Shown here piece by piece: positions 1-6,137 of a stretch of 7,621 nt of DNA (its first letter is position 1; each line of letters opens with the position of its first letter). The notes under the pieces are model-generated. The model did no database searches. It had not been told where the DNA came from and saw only the letters and a list, made by a program, of their open reading frames with translations. The stretch comes from an uncultured Lachnospiraceae bacterium (GTDB lineage Bacteria > Bacillota_A > Clostridia > Lachnospirales > Lachnospiraceae): the NCBI GenBank assembly GCA_902767195.1, contig CACXGS010000030.1, positions 1 through 7,621 on the forward strand, in the 5' to 3' direction. Made by a program: the position numbers and the translations under genes.

Positions 1-1
1 A

Positions 2-250
2 TCATACTTTGGCGTAGGCAACTTTGGCCGTAACGCCATCCATCCTGCCGATCTTTCCCGACAGCTGGCTGATGATCGTCTGGGGGGCATCCACCACCAG
101 ACTGATAATGTTGATATTTTTCTGCCGGTAAGGGATACCCATTCTGCCTACAATATAGTCTGCGTACTCATGAATCTCCTGATTCAGTTCGCCGGTCTTG
201 TCCATATCCTCTACGATAATCGATAAAACGGCAATTCTTGTATCTGTCAT
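2..250 (-). CDS. TM1266-family small protein (putative iron-only hydrogenase system regulator)
   Basis: This 82-residue protein is complete; its TGA stop lies at the very edge of the window. It resembles the TM1266 family: an N-terminal strand ending in VEDMDK (residues 13-18), a central RMGIPYRQKNINIISLVV segment (36-53) and a QLSGKIGRMDGV segment (62-73). The family is a small ferredoxin-like/ACT-like fold related to the C-terminal domain of NikR but without a DNA-binding ribbon-helix-helix. Its database name as an [FeFe]-hydrogenase regulator rests on its frequent position beside hydE, hydF and hydG; the biochemical role is unknown to me. It starts 45 bp after hypE, behind an AAGGA site at 257-261, with no terminator between, so it is probably the next gene of the same operon. 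No cysteine or histidine cluster is present except His27, so direct metal sensing is not obvious. The family call is good; the regulatory role is inferred. Confidence 0.82.
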   Translation of the reverse strand: MTDTRIAVLSIIVEDMDKTGELNQEIHEYADYIVGRMGIPYRQKNINIISLVVDAPQTIISQLSGKIGRMDGVTAKVAYAKV

Positions 251-295
251 ATCTTTTCCTTTCCGGTTACTATTCTATGATTAATAAAGTCCCTG

Positions 296-1306
296 TCAGC
301 AGATTCGAGGCAGCAGCTCTCCTCCCGGAGGGGGAAGCAGGGTCTGTGACCCGATCTCGGTAAGCAGGCTCACTCTGCCGGGCATTTCTTCCGTTACCTC
401 GCCGATGATCGCCGCATCTTTCGTGTAGGGTCCCTTTCTGAGGACCTCGACAAGGTCTTCAGCATGTTCCCGGGGAGCAAGGATTACAAGTCTCCCCTCG
501 CAGGCCAGATACAGGGGTTCCAGGCCAAGCATTCCACAGACACCCCGGACACTGTCCTGAACCGGGACAGCACCTGCCTCCAGCCGGATTCCCACATTGC
601 TCTGGGATGCGATCTCATAAAGCACCGTTCCCACTCCGCCCCGGGTGGCATCTCTTATCACATGGATATCTTCTGTCACGGCAAGCATATCCTCCACCGG
701 TTTCCACAGGGGAGCACAGTCACTGGTCACTTCTGCATCGATTCCGAAATCATCCCGGGCCAGAAGAATGGTACATCCATGTCTTCCGATATCACCGCTG
801 ACAATAACCGCGTCTCCCGGCCGGGCCTTCGTCCCGGACAGGTCCACCCCATCCCGGATCCGGCCGATGCCCGTCGTGGTGATAAACACTCCGTCCACCT
901 GACCCTTGCCGGCTACCTTGGTATCCCCGGCCACGATTCTGACACCTGCCTCATGAGCTGTCTCTGCCATAGCCCGGGCAATTTCCCTTAATCGATCCAT
1001 GGGAAATCCCTCTTCAATGACAAAGGCACATGTCATATAAAGGGGCTTCGCCCCCATGCAGGCCAGGTCATTTACCGTGCCGCATATCGAAAGTTTTCCG
1101 ATATTTCCTCCCGGAAATTCTGACGGGGATACGATAAATCCGTCTGTGGTAAAAGCAATCCTTCCCTTTTCCATGGACAGGACCGCCGCATCATCCCCGG
1201 TGAGATCCGGGTTATCAAAATGTGCCTTGAAAATGTCACGAATCAGTTGGCTGGTCTGTTTTCCTCCGGCACCGTGGGCTAAAGTCACTGTATTTTCCTT
1301 GATCAT
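296..1306 (-). CDS. hypE: HypE, thiocarbamate-dehydrating enzyme for Fe-cyanide ligand synthesis
   Basis: HypE accepts a carbamoyl group from HypF on its C-terminal cysteine and uses ATP to dehydrate it to a thiocyanate, which is passed to iron on HypC-HypD. The 336-residue length is normal for the family. It belongs to the PurM/SelD-like ATP-binding superfamily: HGAGGK at 11-16, GDD at 37-39, TTDGFIVSP at 53-61, a NDLACMGAKP stretch at 79-88, AGDTKV at 126-131 and RDATRGG at 218-224. The protein ends exactly in PRIC (333-336), the invariant carrier tail, so Cys336 is the substrate-carrying residue and the gene is intact at its 3' end. The start is set by an excellent AAGGAGG site at 1315-1321, and the ATG overlaps the hypD TGA as ATGA. 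Homologous SelD was considered, but the PRIC tail and the hyp neighbours exclude it. Confidence 0.97.
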   Translation of the reverse strand: MIKENTVTLAHGAGGKQTSQLIRDIFKAHFDNPDLTGDDAAVLSMEKGRIAFTTDGFIVSPSEFPGGNIGKLSICGTVNDLACMGAKPLYMTCAFVIEEGFPMDRLREIARAMAETAHEAGVRIVAGDTKVAGKGQVDGVFITTTGIGRIRDGVDLSGTKARPGDAVIVSGDIGRHGCTILLARDDFGIDAEVTSDCAPLWKPVEDMLAVTEDIHVIRDATRGGVGTVLYEIASQSNVGIRLEAGAVPVQDSVRGVCGMLGLEPLYLACEGRLVILAPREHAEDLVEVLRKGPYTKDAAIIGEVTEEMPGRVSLLTEIGSQTLLPPPGGELLPRIC

Positions 1307-2364
1307 CCGTCATTCCTCCTTAGATCACCATACTGATAAAATGCCGAGCAGGCCCCTTCCCCGGAAACCATGCAGGCTCCTACGGGATGAAGCGGAGTAC
1401 AGCCTTTCCCAAAAAGAGGACAATCCGAGGGAAGGCACTCTCCTTTCAGAATCTGTCCGCAGCGGCAGGCCGGATTGACCCGGGCTTCCATGGAAGGTAC
1501 CCGGTACCTTATCCTGGCATCAAAAGAGGCGGCCTCCTCCTTAAGCTTCAGTCCTGAACCAGGAATCACGCCTAGCCCTCTCCATTCCGCCGGACAGGCT
1601 TCCATCCATTTGCGGATCATTTCCACAGCCCGGGGACTTCCTTCTCTTTTCACGACCCGGGGATAGGCATTGACAAAGAAGGGCTTTCCTTCCTGGATCT
1701 TTCCCAGGCCCACCGCAAAGGCAGCCAGAAGTTCCCTGGCTGTAAATCCTGCGATGACGCCGCTTACTCCTTCTTCCGTCAGGTCTTCACAGATTCCCGT
1801 TCCGGTTATGGCATGGACATGGCCGGGATAGAGGAAGAGGTCCGCGCTCCCCTTCAGGGCTTTATAAGCTTCCGGCATGGTCTTGTTGGCAGTCAGAAGG
1901 GAATAATTCTTCAAACCGGCTTTCTCCGCTTCCTCCAGGGAAAGACAGCTGCCGGGCACCGTTGTTTCAAAACCTACCGAGAGAAATACCACTTCCTCCT
2001 CGGGATGTGCGGCGGCGTACTGACAGGCATCACCGGGGGAATATACCACCTGGATCCGTCCGCCCTGCTGCCTTGCTCCCGCCAGACTCATAGAGCTCCC
2101 GGGAACCCGGACCAGATCGCCAAAAGTGGCAATCGTTGCACCTTTCTCCAGGGCCAGCCATATGGCTTCATCGATGTAGTCCGGAGGTGTCACACAAACC
2201 GGACAGCCCGGACCTGAGATCAGCTGTACCTTGTCCGGCAGAATCTGCCGCACTCCCAGCCGGAAATTTTCATGGGTATGGGTTCCGCAGACTTCCATGA
2301 TCCGGACCGGAGGTCCGTCATAATTCTGAATCTTTTCTTTTGCTTTCGCAATCAGGTCACTCAT
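1303..2364 (-). CDS. hypD: HypD, [4Fe-4S] scaffold for Fe(CN)2CO assembly
   Basis: HypD is the iron-sulfur protein that, together with HypC, holds the iron on which the two cyanides and one CO are assembled. The 353-residue protein is close to the usual family length. All signature regions are visible: EVCGTHTH at 24-31 (Cys26), GPGCPVCVTP at 51-60 (Cys54 and Cys57, thiol pair near the iron site), GFETT at 131-135, PGHVHAI at 180-186, and a cysteine-rich C-terminus with Cys300, Cys302, Cys310, Cys315, Cys322, Cys331 and Cys339, in the region that binds the [4Fe-4S] cluster in this family. No catalytic residue appears lost. Its ATG overlaps the hypC stop as ATGA, and a GGAGGG site at 2371-2376 lies inside the end of hypC, so HypC and HypD, which form a complex, are translationally coupled. 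The gene in turn overlaps hypE by four bases. Confidence 0.97.
   Translation of the reverse strand: MSDLIAKAKEKIQNYDGPPVRIMEVCGTHTHENFRLGVRQILPDKVQLISGPGCPVCVTPPDYIDEAIWLALEKGATIATFGDLVRVPGSSMSLAGARQQGGRIQVVYSPGDACQYAAAHPEEEVVFLSVGFETTVPGSCLSLEEAEKAGLKNYSLLTANKTMPEAYKALKGSADLFLYPGHVHAITGTGICEDLTEEGVSGVIAGFTARELLAAFAVGLGKIQEGKPFFVNAYPRVVKREGSPRAVEMIRKWMEACPAEWRGLGVIPGSGLKLKEEAASFDARIRYRVPSMEARVNPACRCGQILKGECLPSDCPLFGKGCTPLHPVGACMVSGEGACSAFYQYGDLRRNDG
1315..1321 (-). promoter_or_regulatory. Ribosome binding site of hypE, near-perfect
   Basis: AAGGAGG read on the minus strand, eight bases before the hypE ATG and inside the hypD coding end. It is the strongest site in the operon and fixes the HypE start. 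Confidence 0.85.
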
Positions 2365-2570
2365 AACAGTCCCTCCAGCAGGTCCTCGGTTTCTTCCTCA
2401 TCATCCGAGGTGATCTTTGCGATCGCCACCCCCGCGTGGACCATCACATAATCCCCGGGCTCCAGATCAGCAAGAAGTTCCGCAGAAATCTCTTTCCGGG
2501 CGCCCGAGGCATCCACCACGGCCTTCCCGTCCTTTAAATTCATAATCTTAGCAGGTAAACCTACACACAT
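2361..2570 (-). CDS. hypC: HypC/HybG-family chaperone of the Fe(CN)2CO scaffold
   Basis: HypC is the small OB-fold chaperone that partners HypD during Fe(CN)2CO assembly and, in hydrogenase systems, carries the group to the apo large subunit. The 69-residue protein begins MCVGLPAKI, so Cys2 becomes the N-terminal iron ligand after methionine removal. PGDYVMVHAGVAIAKI at 38-53 includes the conserved His45. It is at the short end of the family, and the tail after residue 54 is strongly acidic (SDDEEETED). Only one hypC-like gene is present. The start has a GGAGG site at 2578-2582, and the gene follows hypF after a 37-bp gap. In the absence of any [NiFe] large subunit in the window, its delivery partner is unknown. 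Confidence 0.96.
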   Translation of the reverse strand: MCVGLPAKIMNLKDGKAVVDASGARKEISAELLADLEPGDYVMVHAGVAIAKITSDDEEETEDLLEGLL

Positions 2571-2607
2571 ATCTTTTCCTCCATCATCTATTGTAAATAA
2601 TACCGGT

Positions 2608-4941
2608 TTATTCTTTTCTCATCTTCTGCAGGGCGTGCATGCCGTAGAAGGCCTGGCCCAGACAGATTCCCCCGTCATTGGGCGGAATCATGGCATGACG
2701 CAATACCTGGAATCCTTCTTTCTCCAGCATTTCCACACTCATGGCCAAAAGCAGGGTGTTCTGGTAACAGCCGCCGCTTAATGCCACGAGATTTCTTCCC
2801 GTCTTCTCCCGGGCTGTCAGACAGGCTTCCAGGATCATCCGGGCCAGCTGTCTGTGGAAATACCAGGCCAGTTTATCCCGGCTTTCCCCCTGGTCACGAA
2901 GGGCAAGAATCTCACGGACCAGAGAATTCGTGGGCATACGGTATTCTTTCCCATCAAAAATTCCCCGGGTCTGTCCGGCATGATCCGGAATGCTTTCTGG
3001 GCCCTCCCTGTTTTGGCTATAGCTCATAGCCCGGTACTGCAGTGCCATGGAAGCTTCCCCCTCAAAGGTGGACTGGCGGCGGATCCCCAGAAGAGCACTC
3101 ACCGCATCAAACAGTCTTCCTGCGCTGGTGGATCTTACACTGTTGATCCCCTTTTCAGCCATGACCCAAAGGAGCCTGGCTTCCTTTTCCGTACACAATT
3201 CACATTTTTTAATAGAATCAATGGCCTGCTCTTCGCCAAAAATGTGGCGGATCATCACCGCAGCAATTCGCCAGCCTTCCCTGGCCGCCAGATCCCCTCC
3301 TGTCTGTATAAAAGGATCCAGACTGCCGAAACGGTCAAAACCATCCAGGTCTGCCAGGAGAATCTCTCCTCCCCATACCGTTCCGTCCGTCCCGTATCCT
3401 GTTCCGTCAAGAGCAATGCCGATCACAGGATCTGTGGTGTCATTTTCCGCCATGCAGGACAAAATGTGGGCGTAATGATGCTGAATCTTCAGAAGAGGCT
3501 TACCCAGAGTCTCCGCGTAGGCGGTGGAGTTATATCCGGGATGAAGGTCACAGACCACAAGGGCCGGGTCTGTCTCAAGAAGACAGGTCATCCGCCGGAC
3601 CGACTCGCCAAGGGCCTTCACTGTGCGCACATCCGTCATATCACCAATGAAAGGCGAGGGGTAATACAGATCATTTTTCCCGATGCAAAATGTATTCTTC
3701 AGCTCTCCGCCAACCGCCAGCACTTCTCCCCGGTACCCGGTACCCGTCATCACAGGAAGAGGGGCATAGCCCCGGGACCTCCGGATCATATAGGGCCGGC
3801 CTCCGGCCAGATCCATAACCGTATCATCTGCCCGGATCCGGATCAGACGATCATGGGAAAGAATGATGTCACACAAATGGGACAGCTCCCTTAAGGCATC
3901 CTCGTCATCCCTGCAAATGGGTGCTCCCGATGTGTTGGCGCTTGTCATCACCAGACAATCCGGAACCTCCACCTGATCATGGTAATCAAAAAGGAGCAGG
4001 TGAAGAGGCGTGTAGGGAAGCATCACTCCAAGCATCGGATTCTCCGGCGCCACAGAGGGGCAGACCCTGCTACTTTTCTTTACCGGAAGCAGGAGGATGG
4101 GTTTCTGGTGGCCATCCAGAATCGGCTCCAGCTCCGGATCCAGCAAACACTCTCTTCTTACCGTATCCAGGTCCTTCATCATCACCGCAAAGGGTTTCAT
4201 GGGCCGCTTTTTTCGTTTTCTCAGCCGGCTTACTGCCTCCTCTGATGTCGCGTCGCAGCAAAGATGGAATCCTCCGATTCCCTTGATGGCGGCAATCCCT
4301 CCGTCACGAATGATCTGGCGGGTCCTCCGGATGGCTTCCTCTCTTCGTATTCCCTTCTGCCCTCCGGGCTCCAGTATGTACACTTCCGGTCCGCAGTCAT
4401 TGCAGCAGACCGGCTGGGCATCATACCTTCTGGTCTCCGGATCCGTGTACTCGGAGGCACACAGGTCGCACATGGGGAACTCCCCCATGCTGGTCCTGAC
4501 CCGGTCGTAGGGCATGGCATCCAGTATGGTCAGTCTGGGGCCGCAGCAGGTGCAGTTGATGAAAGGATGGAGATAGCGCCGGTTAGCCGGATCATAAAGC
4601 TCCTCCTTACAGCGTTCGCAGATAGCAATATCGGGGGAAACAAAGATATCCCCGTCTCTTTTTTCACTTTCAATAATCTCAAAGGAAATCCTTTCCGGGT
4701 CCTCCGGCATCTCTTTGATATCCATACGGAGAATGGAAGCTCTTACCGGAGGCTGATCATGAATCCGGCGGACGAAGTCATCCACCTGGGATTCCTCCCC
4801 CTGGGCGACAATCTCTACATAAGGGCCCATGTTGCTGACATAGCCGCTGACCCCGCAGGCCATGGCATGCCGGCTCACCGTGGGGCGGAAGCCCACACCC
4901 TGGACAATCCCGAACACGCGGATCTCCAACGCTTTTCTCAT
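2608..4941 (-). CDS. hypF: HypF, carbamoyl phosphate-dependent carbamoyltransferase
   Basis: HypF hydrolyses carbamoyl phosphate, makes carbamoyl-adenylate from it with ATP, and transfers the carbamoyl group to the C-terminal Cys of HypE. It supplies the carbon of the cyanide ligands. From the chosen start the protein is 777 residues, a full-length member. Domains in order: acylphosphatase (VQGVGFRP at 13-20, Arg19, Asn37); two zinc fingers with the exact CX2CX18CX2CX24CX2CX18CX2C spacing (Cys108, 111, 130, 133, 158, 161, 180, 183); YrdC-like domain (KGIGGFHLCCDA at 220-231, SANTSGAPI at 334-342); and Kae1-like domain (HHYAH at 488-492, DGTGYGTDGTVWGGE at 512-526, SGGCYQN at 722-728, NDGGICLGQ at 755-763). 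The start at 4941 is preferred over an in-frame ATG 16 codons upstream because it has a GAGGGAG site at 4945-4951, forms an ATGA overlap with the preceding stop, and begins at the acylphosphatase domain. Coupling to the nitrogenase-like gene is direct. Confidence 0.97.
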   Translation of the reverse strand: MRKALEIRVFGIVQGVGFRPTVSRHAMACGVSGYVSNMGPYVEIVAQGEESQVDDFVRRIHDQPPVRASILRMDIKEMPEDPERISFEIIESEKRDGDIFVSPDIAICERCKEELYDPANRRYLHPFINCTCCGPRLTILDAMPYDRVRTSMGEFPMCDLCASEYTDPETRRYDAQPVCCNDCGPEVYILEPGGQKGIRREEAIRRTRQIIRDGGIAAIKGIGGFHLCCDATSEEAVSRLRKRKKRPMKPFAVMMKDLDTVRRECLLDPELEPILDGHQKPILLLPVKKSSRVCPSVAPENPMLGVMLPYTPLHLLLFDYHDQVEVPDCLVMTSANTSGAPICRDDEDALRELSHLCDIILSHDRLIRIRADDTVMDLAGGRPYMIRRSRGYAPLPVMTGTGYRGEVLAVGGELKNTFCIGKNDLYYPSPFIGDMTDVRTVKALGESVRRMTCLLETDPALVVCDLHPGYNSTAYAETLGKPLLKIQHHYAHILSCMAENDTTDPVIGIALDGTGYGTDGTVWGGEILLADLDGFDRFGSLDPFIQTGGDLAAREGWRIAAVMIRHIFGEEQAIDSIKKCELCTEKEARLLWVMAEKGINSVRSTSAGRLFDAVSALLGIRRQSTFEGEASMALQYRAMSYSQNREGPESIPDHAGQTRGIFDGKEYRMPTNSLVREILALRDQGESRDKLAWYFHRQLARMILEACLTAREKTGRNLVALSGGCYQNTLLLAMSVEMLEKEGFQVLRHAMIPPNDGGICLGQAFYGMHALQKMRKE

Positions 4942-6137
4942 AGGCTCCCTCGCTTTCCGGACACTGCAAAATGAGGAAGATTCCACCACATTCCCCGGTA
5001 GTCGGGCAGAGCCCGCCGAAAGAGGTCATCAGCGACGATCAGGTCGTATTCTCCCTCCCGGATCTTCTCCTGCCACTCATCTTCTTCCCGGACCCGGAAA
5101 TCCCTGTCTCTCATCAAAGACTGATCCACAGAGAACCATGACGCCACAGTAAAAGAGGCAGCACTGATCTTTTCCAGCTCCTGTCTGAGGCTGTTCGCAT
5201 AGACCTGCTGGTGAAGGATCAGGACTTTTCTGCAGTCAGCCAGATCAATATCGCAGAAAGAGGATCCGCCGGATTCCCTCCGGGATTGTTTCCATGCATT
5301 GATCAGCTGACCCCCTTCCGGAATCAGGTCTGGAGGACACCAGACAACAAAGGGCGTTCCCCATTTTTCTTTAAGATACCTGGCTGCCTTCCATCCGGAT
5401 GGAGAGGCAACGATATTATATTTATTATTATCGATATGTTTATATTCCTCAACTCCGGCGCCCATTCCATAACAGTGGATCCTCAGGGCAGAACAATCCG
5501 CCTCTGACATCCCCTCCCCTTTCAGACACTCCAGCGCCTTATCCTGAAAATGTCCGGCAGGCCGGCTCTCAGCGGCTGTTCCCAGCTCGAGGGGGGACAG
5601 GCCGAGAACTCCCACCGAAAGAGTCCCCTCTTCCAGGGTCTTAGAGGATGTGGCCGGCTCTCTGCCCTCAGACTGCATCCCTGCTCTGTTTCCTTCCGGG
5701 AAAGTCTCCGCCAGAGCCATCCAGGCTTTGGAAGCACCGATATCATAGAGTTCCGTACCGTTCGTATCTATCGTGAGAACCGGAAGACCGGTCCTTTTTT
5801 CCAGCATCCTTTTCAGGGCTTTATAATCCGTGGCGATCACTGCCGGAACCGGCGTTCCGATCAGGGCGATGAATTCCGACCGGATCCTGCGGCTGGCTTT
5901 TATCACTTTTTCAACAAGAAGATCGTCCCGGCCCAGGATCGCATCCATATCTCTCAGTCCCGCACTGAAGATCTGACTCCGGCTGCCAAACCACCGGGGT
6001 TCGTCAAAGCCACAGATATTACCGGCACATCCACCGGCATCCAGGATCAGGATCATGCCTTTCATTTCACATAAAACGCCACTGGCGCCGGACTGGTCCG
6101 GGGCAAAAGGAGCGATATATTTTCTTAATCCTTTCAT
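4938..6137 (-). CDS. Nitrogenase component 1-like protein, shorter NifK/NifN-like subunit
   Basis: This 399-residue protein looks like a divergent member of the nitrogenase component-1 superfamily, which includes NifDK, NifEN, the protochlorophyllide and chlorophyllide reductases, CfbD and methylthio-alkane reductase. Visible support: a GGCAGN motif at 35-40 (Cys37) in the place of the GxxGC P-cluster cysteine, with Cys23 and Cys42 nearby; LIGTPVPAVIATD at 92-104, where the family often has a further cysteine but this protein has none; TGLPVLTIDTNGTELYDIG at 116-134; a polar, poorly conserved-looking linker at about 145-172; and a second Rossmann-like start VGVLGLSPLEL at 175-185. It is shorter than NifK (over 500 residues). 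The start at 6137 is chosen over one 12 codons upstream because of AGGAGG at 6144-6149, six bases away, and an ATGA overlap with the preceding gene. It probably pairs with the upstream 450-residue protein. The substrate is unknown. Confidence 0.78.
   Translation of the reverse strand: MKGLRKYIAPFAPDQSGASGVLCEMKGMILILDAGGCAGNICGFDEPRWFGSRSQIFSAGLRDMDAILGRDDLLVEKVIKASRRIRSEFIALIGTPVPAVIATDYKALKRMLEKRTGLPVLTIDTNGTELYDIGASKAWMALAETFPEGNRAGMQSEGREPATSSKTLEEGTLSVGVLGLSPLELGTAAESRPAGHFQDKALECLKGEGMSEADCSALRIHCYGMGAGVEEYKHIDNNKYNIVASPSGWKAARYLKEKWGTPFVVWCPPDLIPEGGQLINAWKQSRRESGGSSFCDIDLADCRKVLILHQQVYANSLRQELEKISAASFTVASWFSVDQSLMRDRDFRVREEDEWQEKIREGEYDLIVADDLFRRALPDYRGMWWNLPHFAVSGKRGSL
4945..4951 (-). 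promoter_or_regulatory. Ribosome binding site that decides the hypF start
   Basis: GAGGGAG on the minus strand, three bases from the ATG at 4941 counted from its end, inside the 3' end of the nitrogenase-like gene. Spacing is tight, but the ATGA coupling to the upstream stop compensates. It favours the 777-residue HypF over a form 16 residues longer. Confidence 0.7.

Noticed and set aside
251..295. A possible terminator between hypE and the TM1266-family gene
   Set aside because: The gap is AT-rich without a GC stem followed by a T-run in the direction of transcription.
464..991. A plus-strand open frame of 175 codons opposite hypE
   Set aside because: It is antisense to intact HypE with no plausible product.
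296..1306. SelD (selenophosphate synthetase) as an alternative identity for the HypE gene
   Set aside because: The two share a fold, but the C-terminal PRIC and the hypC/hypD/hypF context are diagnostic for HypE.
2854..3894. A plus-strand open frame of 346 codons opposite hypF
   Set aside because: It lies wholly antisense to the well-supported HypF, its translation resembles no family I know, and it is rich in Pro, Arg, Ser and His as expected for the antisense of a GC-rich gene.
4264..4974. A plus-strand open frame of 236 codons opposite the 5' part of hypF
   Set aside because: It is antisense to the acylphosphatase and zinc-finger region of HypF and has no recognisable motif.
4942..4989. 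A 16-codon N-terminal extension of HypF
   Set aside because: The acylphosphatase domain begins right after the internal ATG, which also has its own ribosome binding site and an overlap with the upstream stop.
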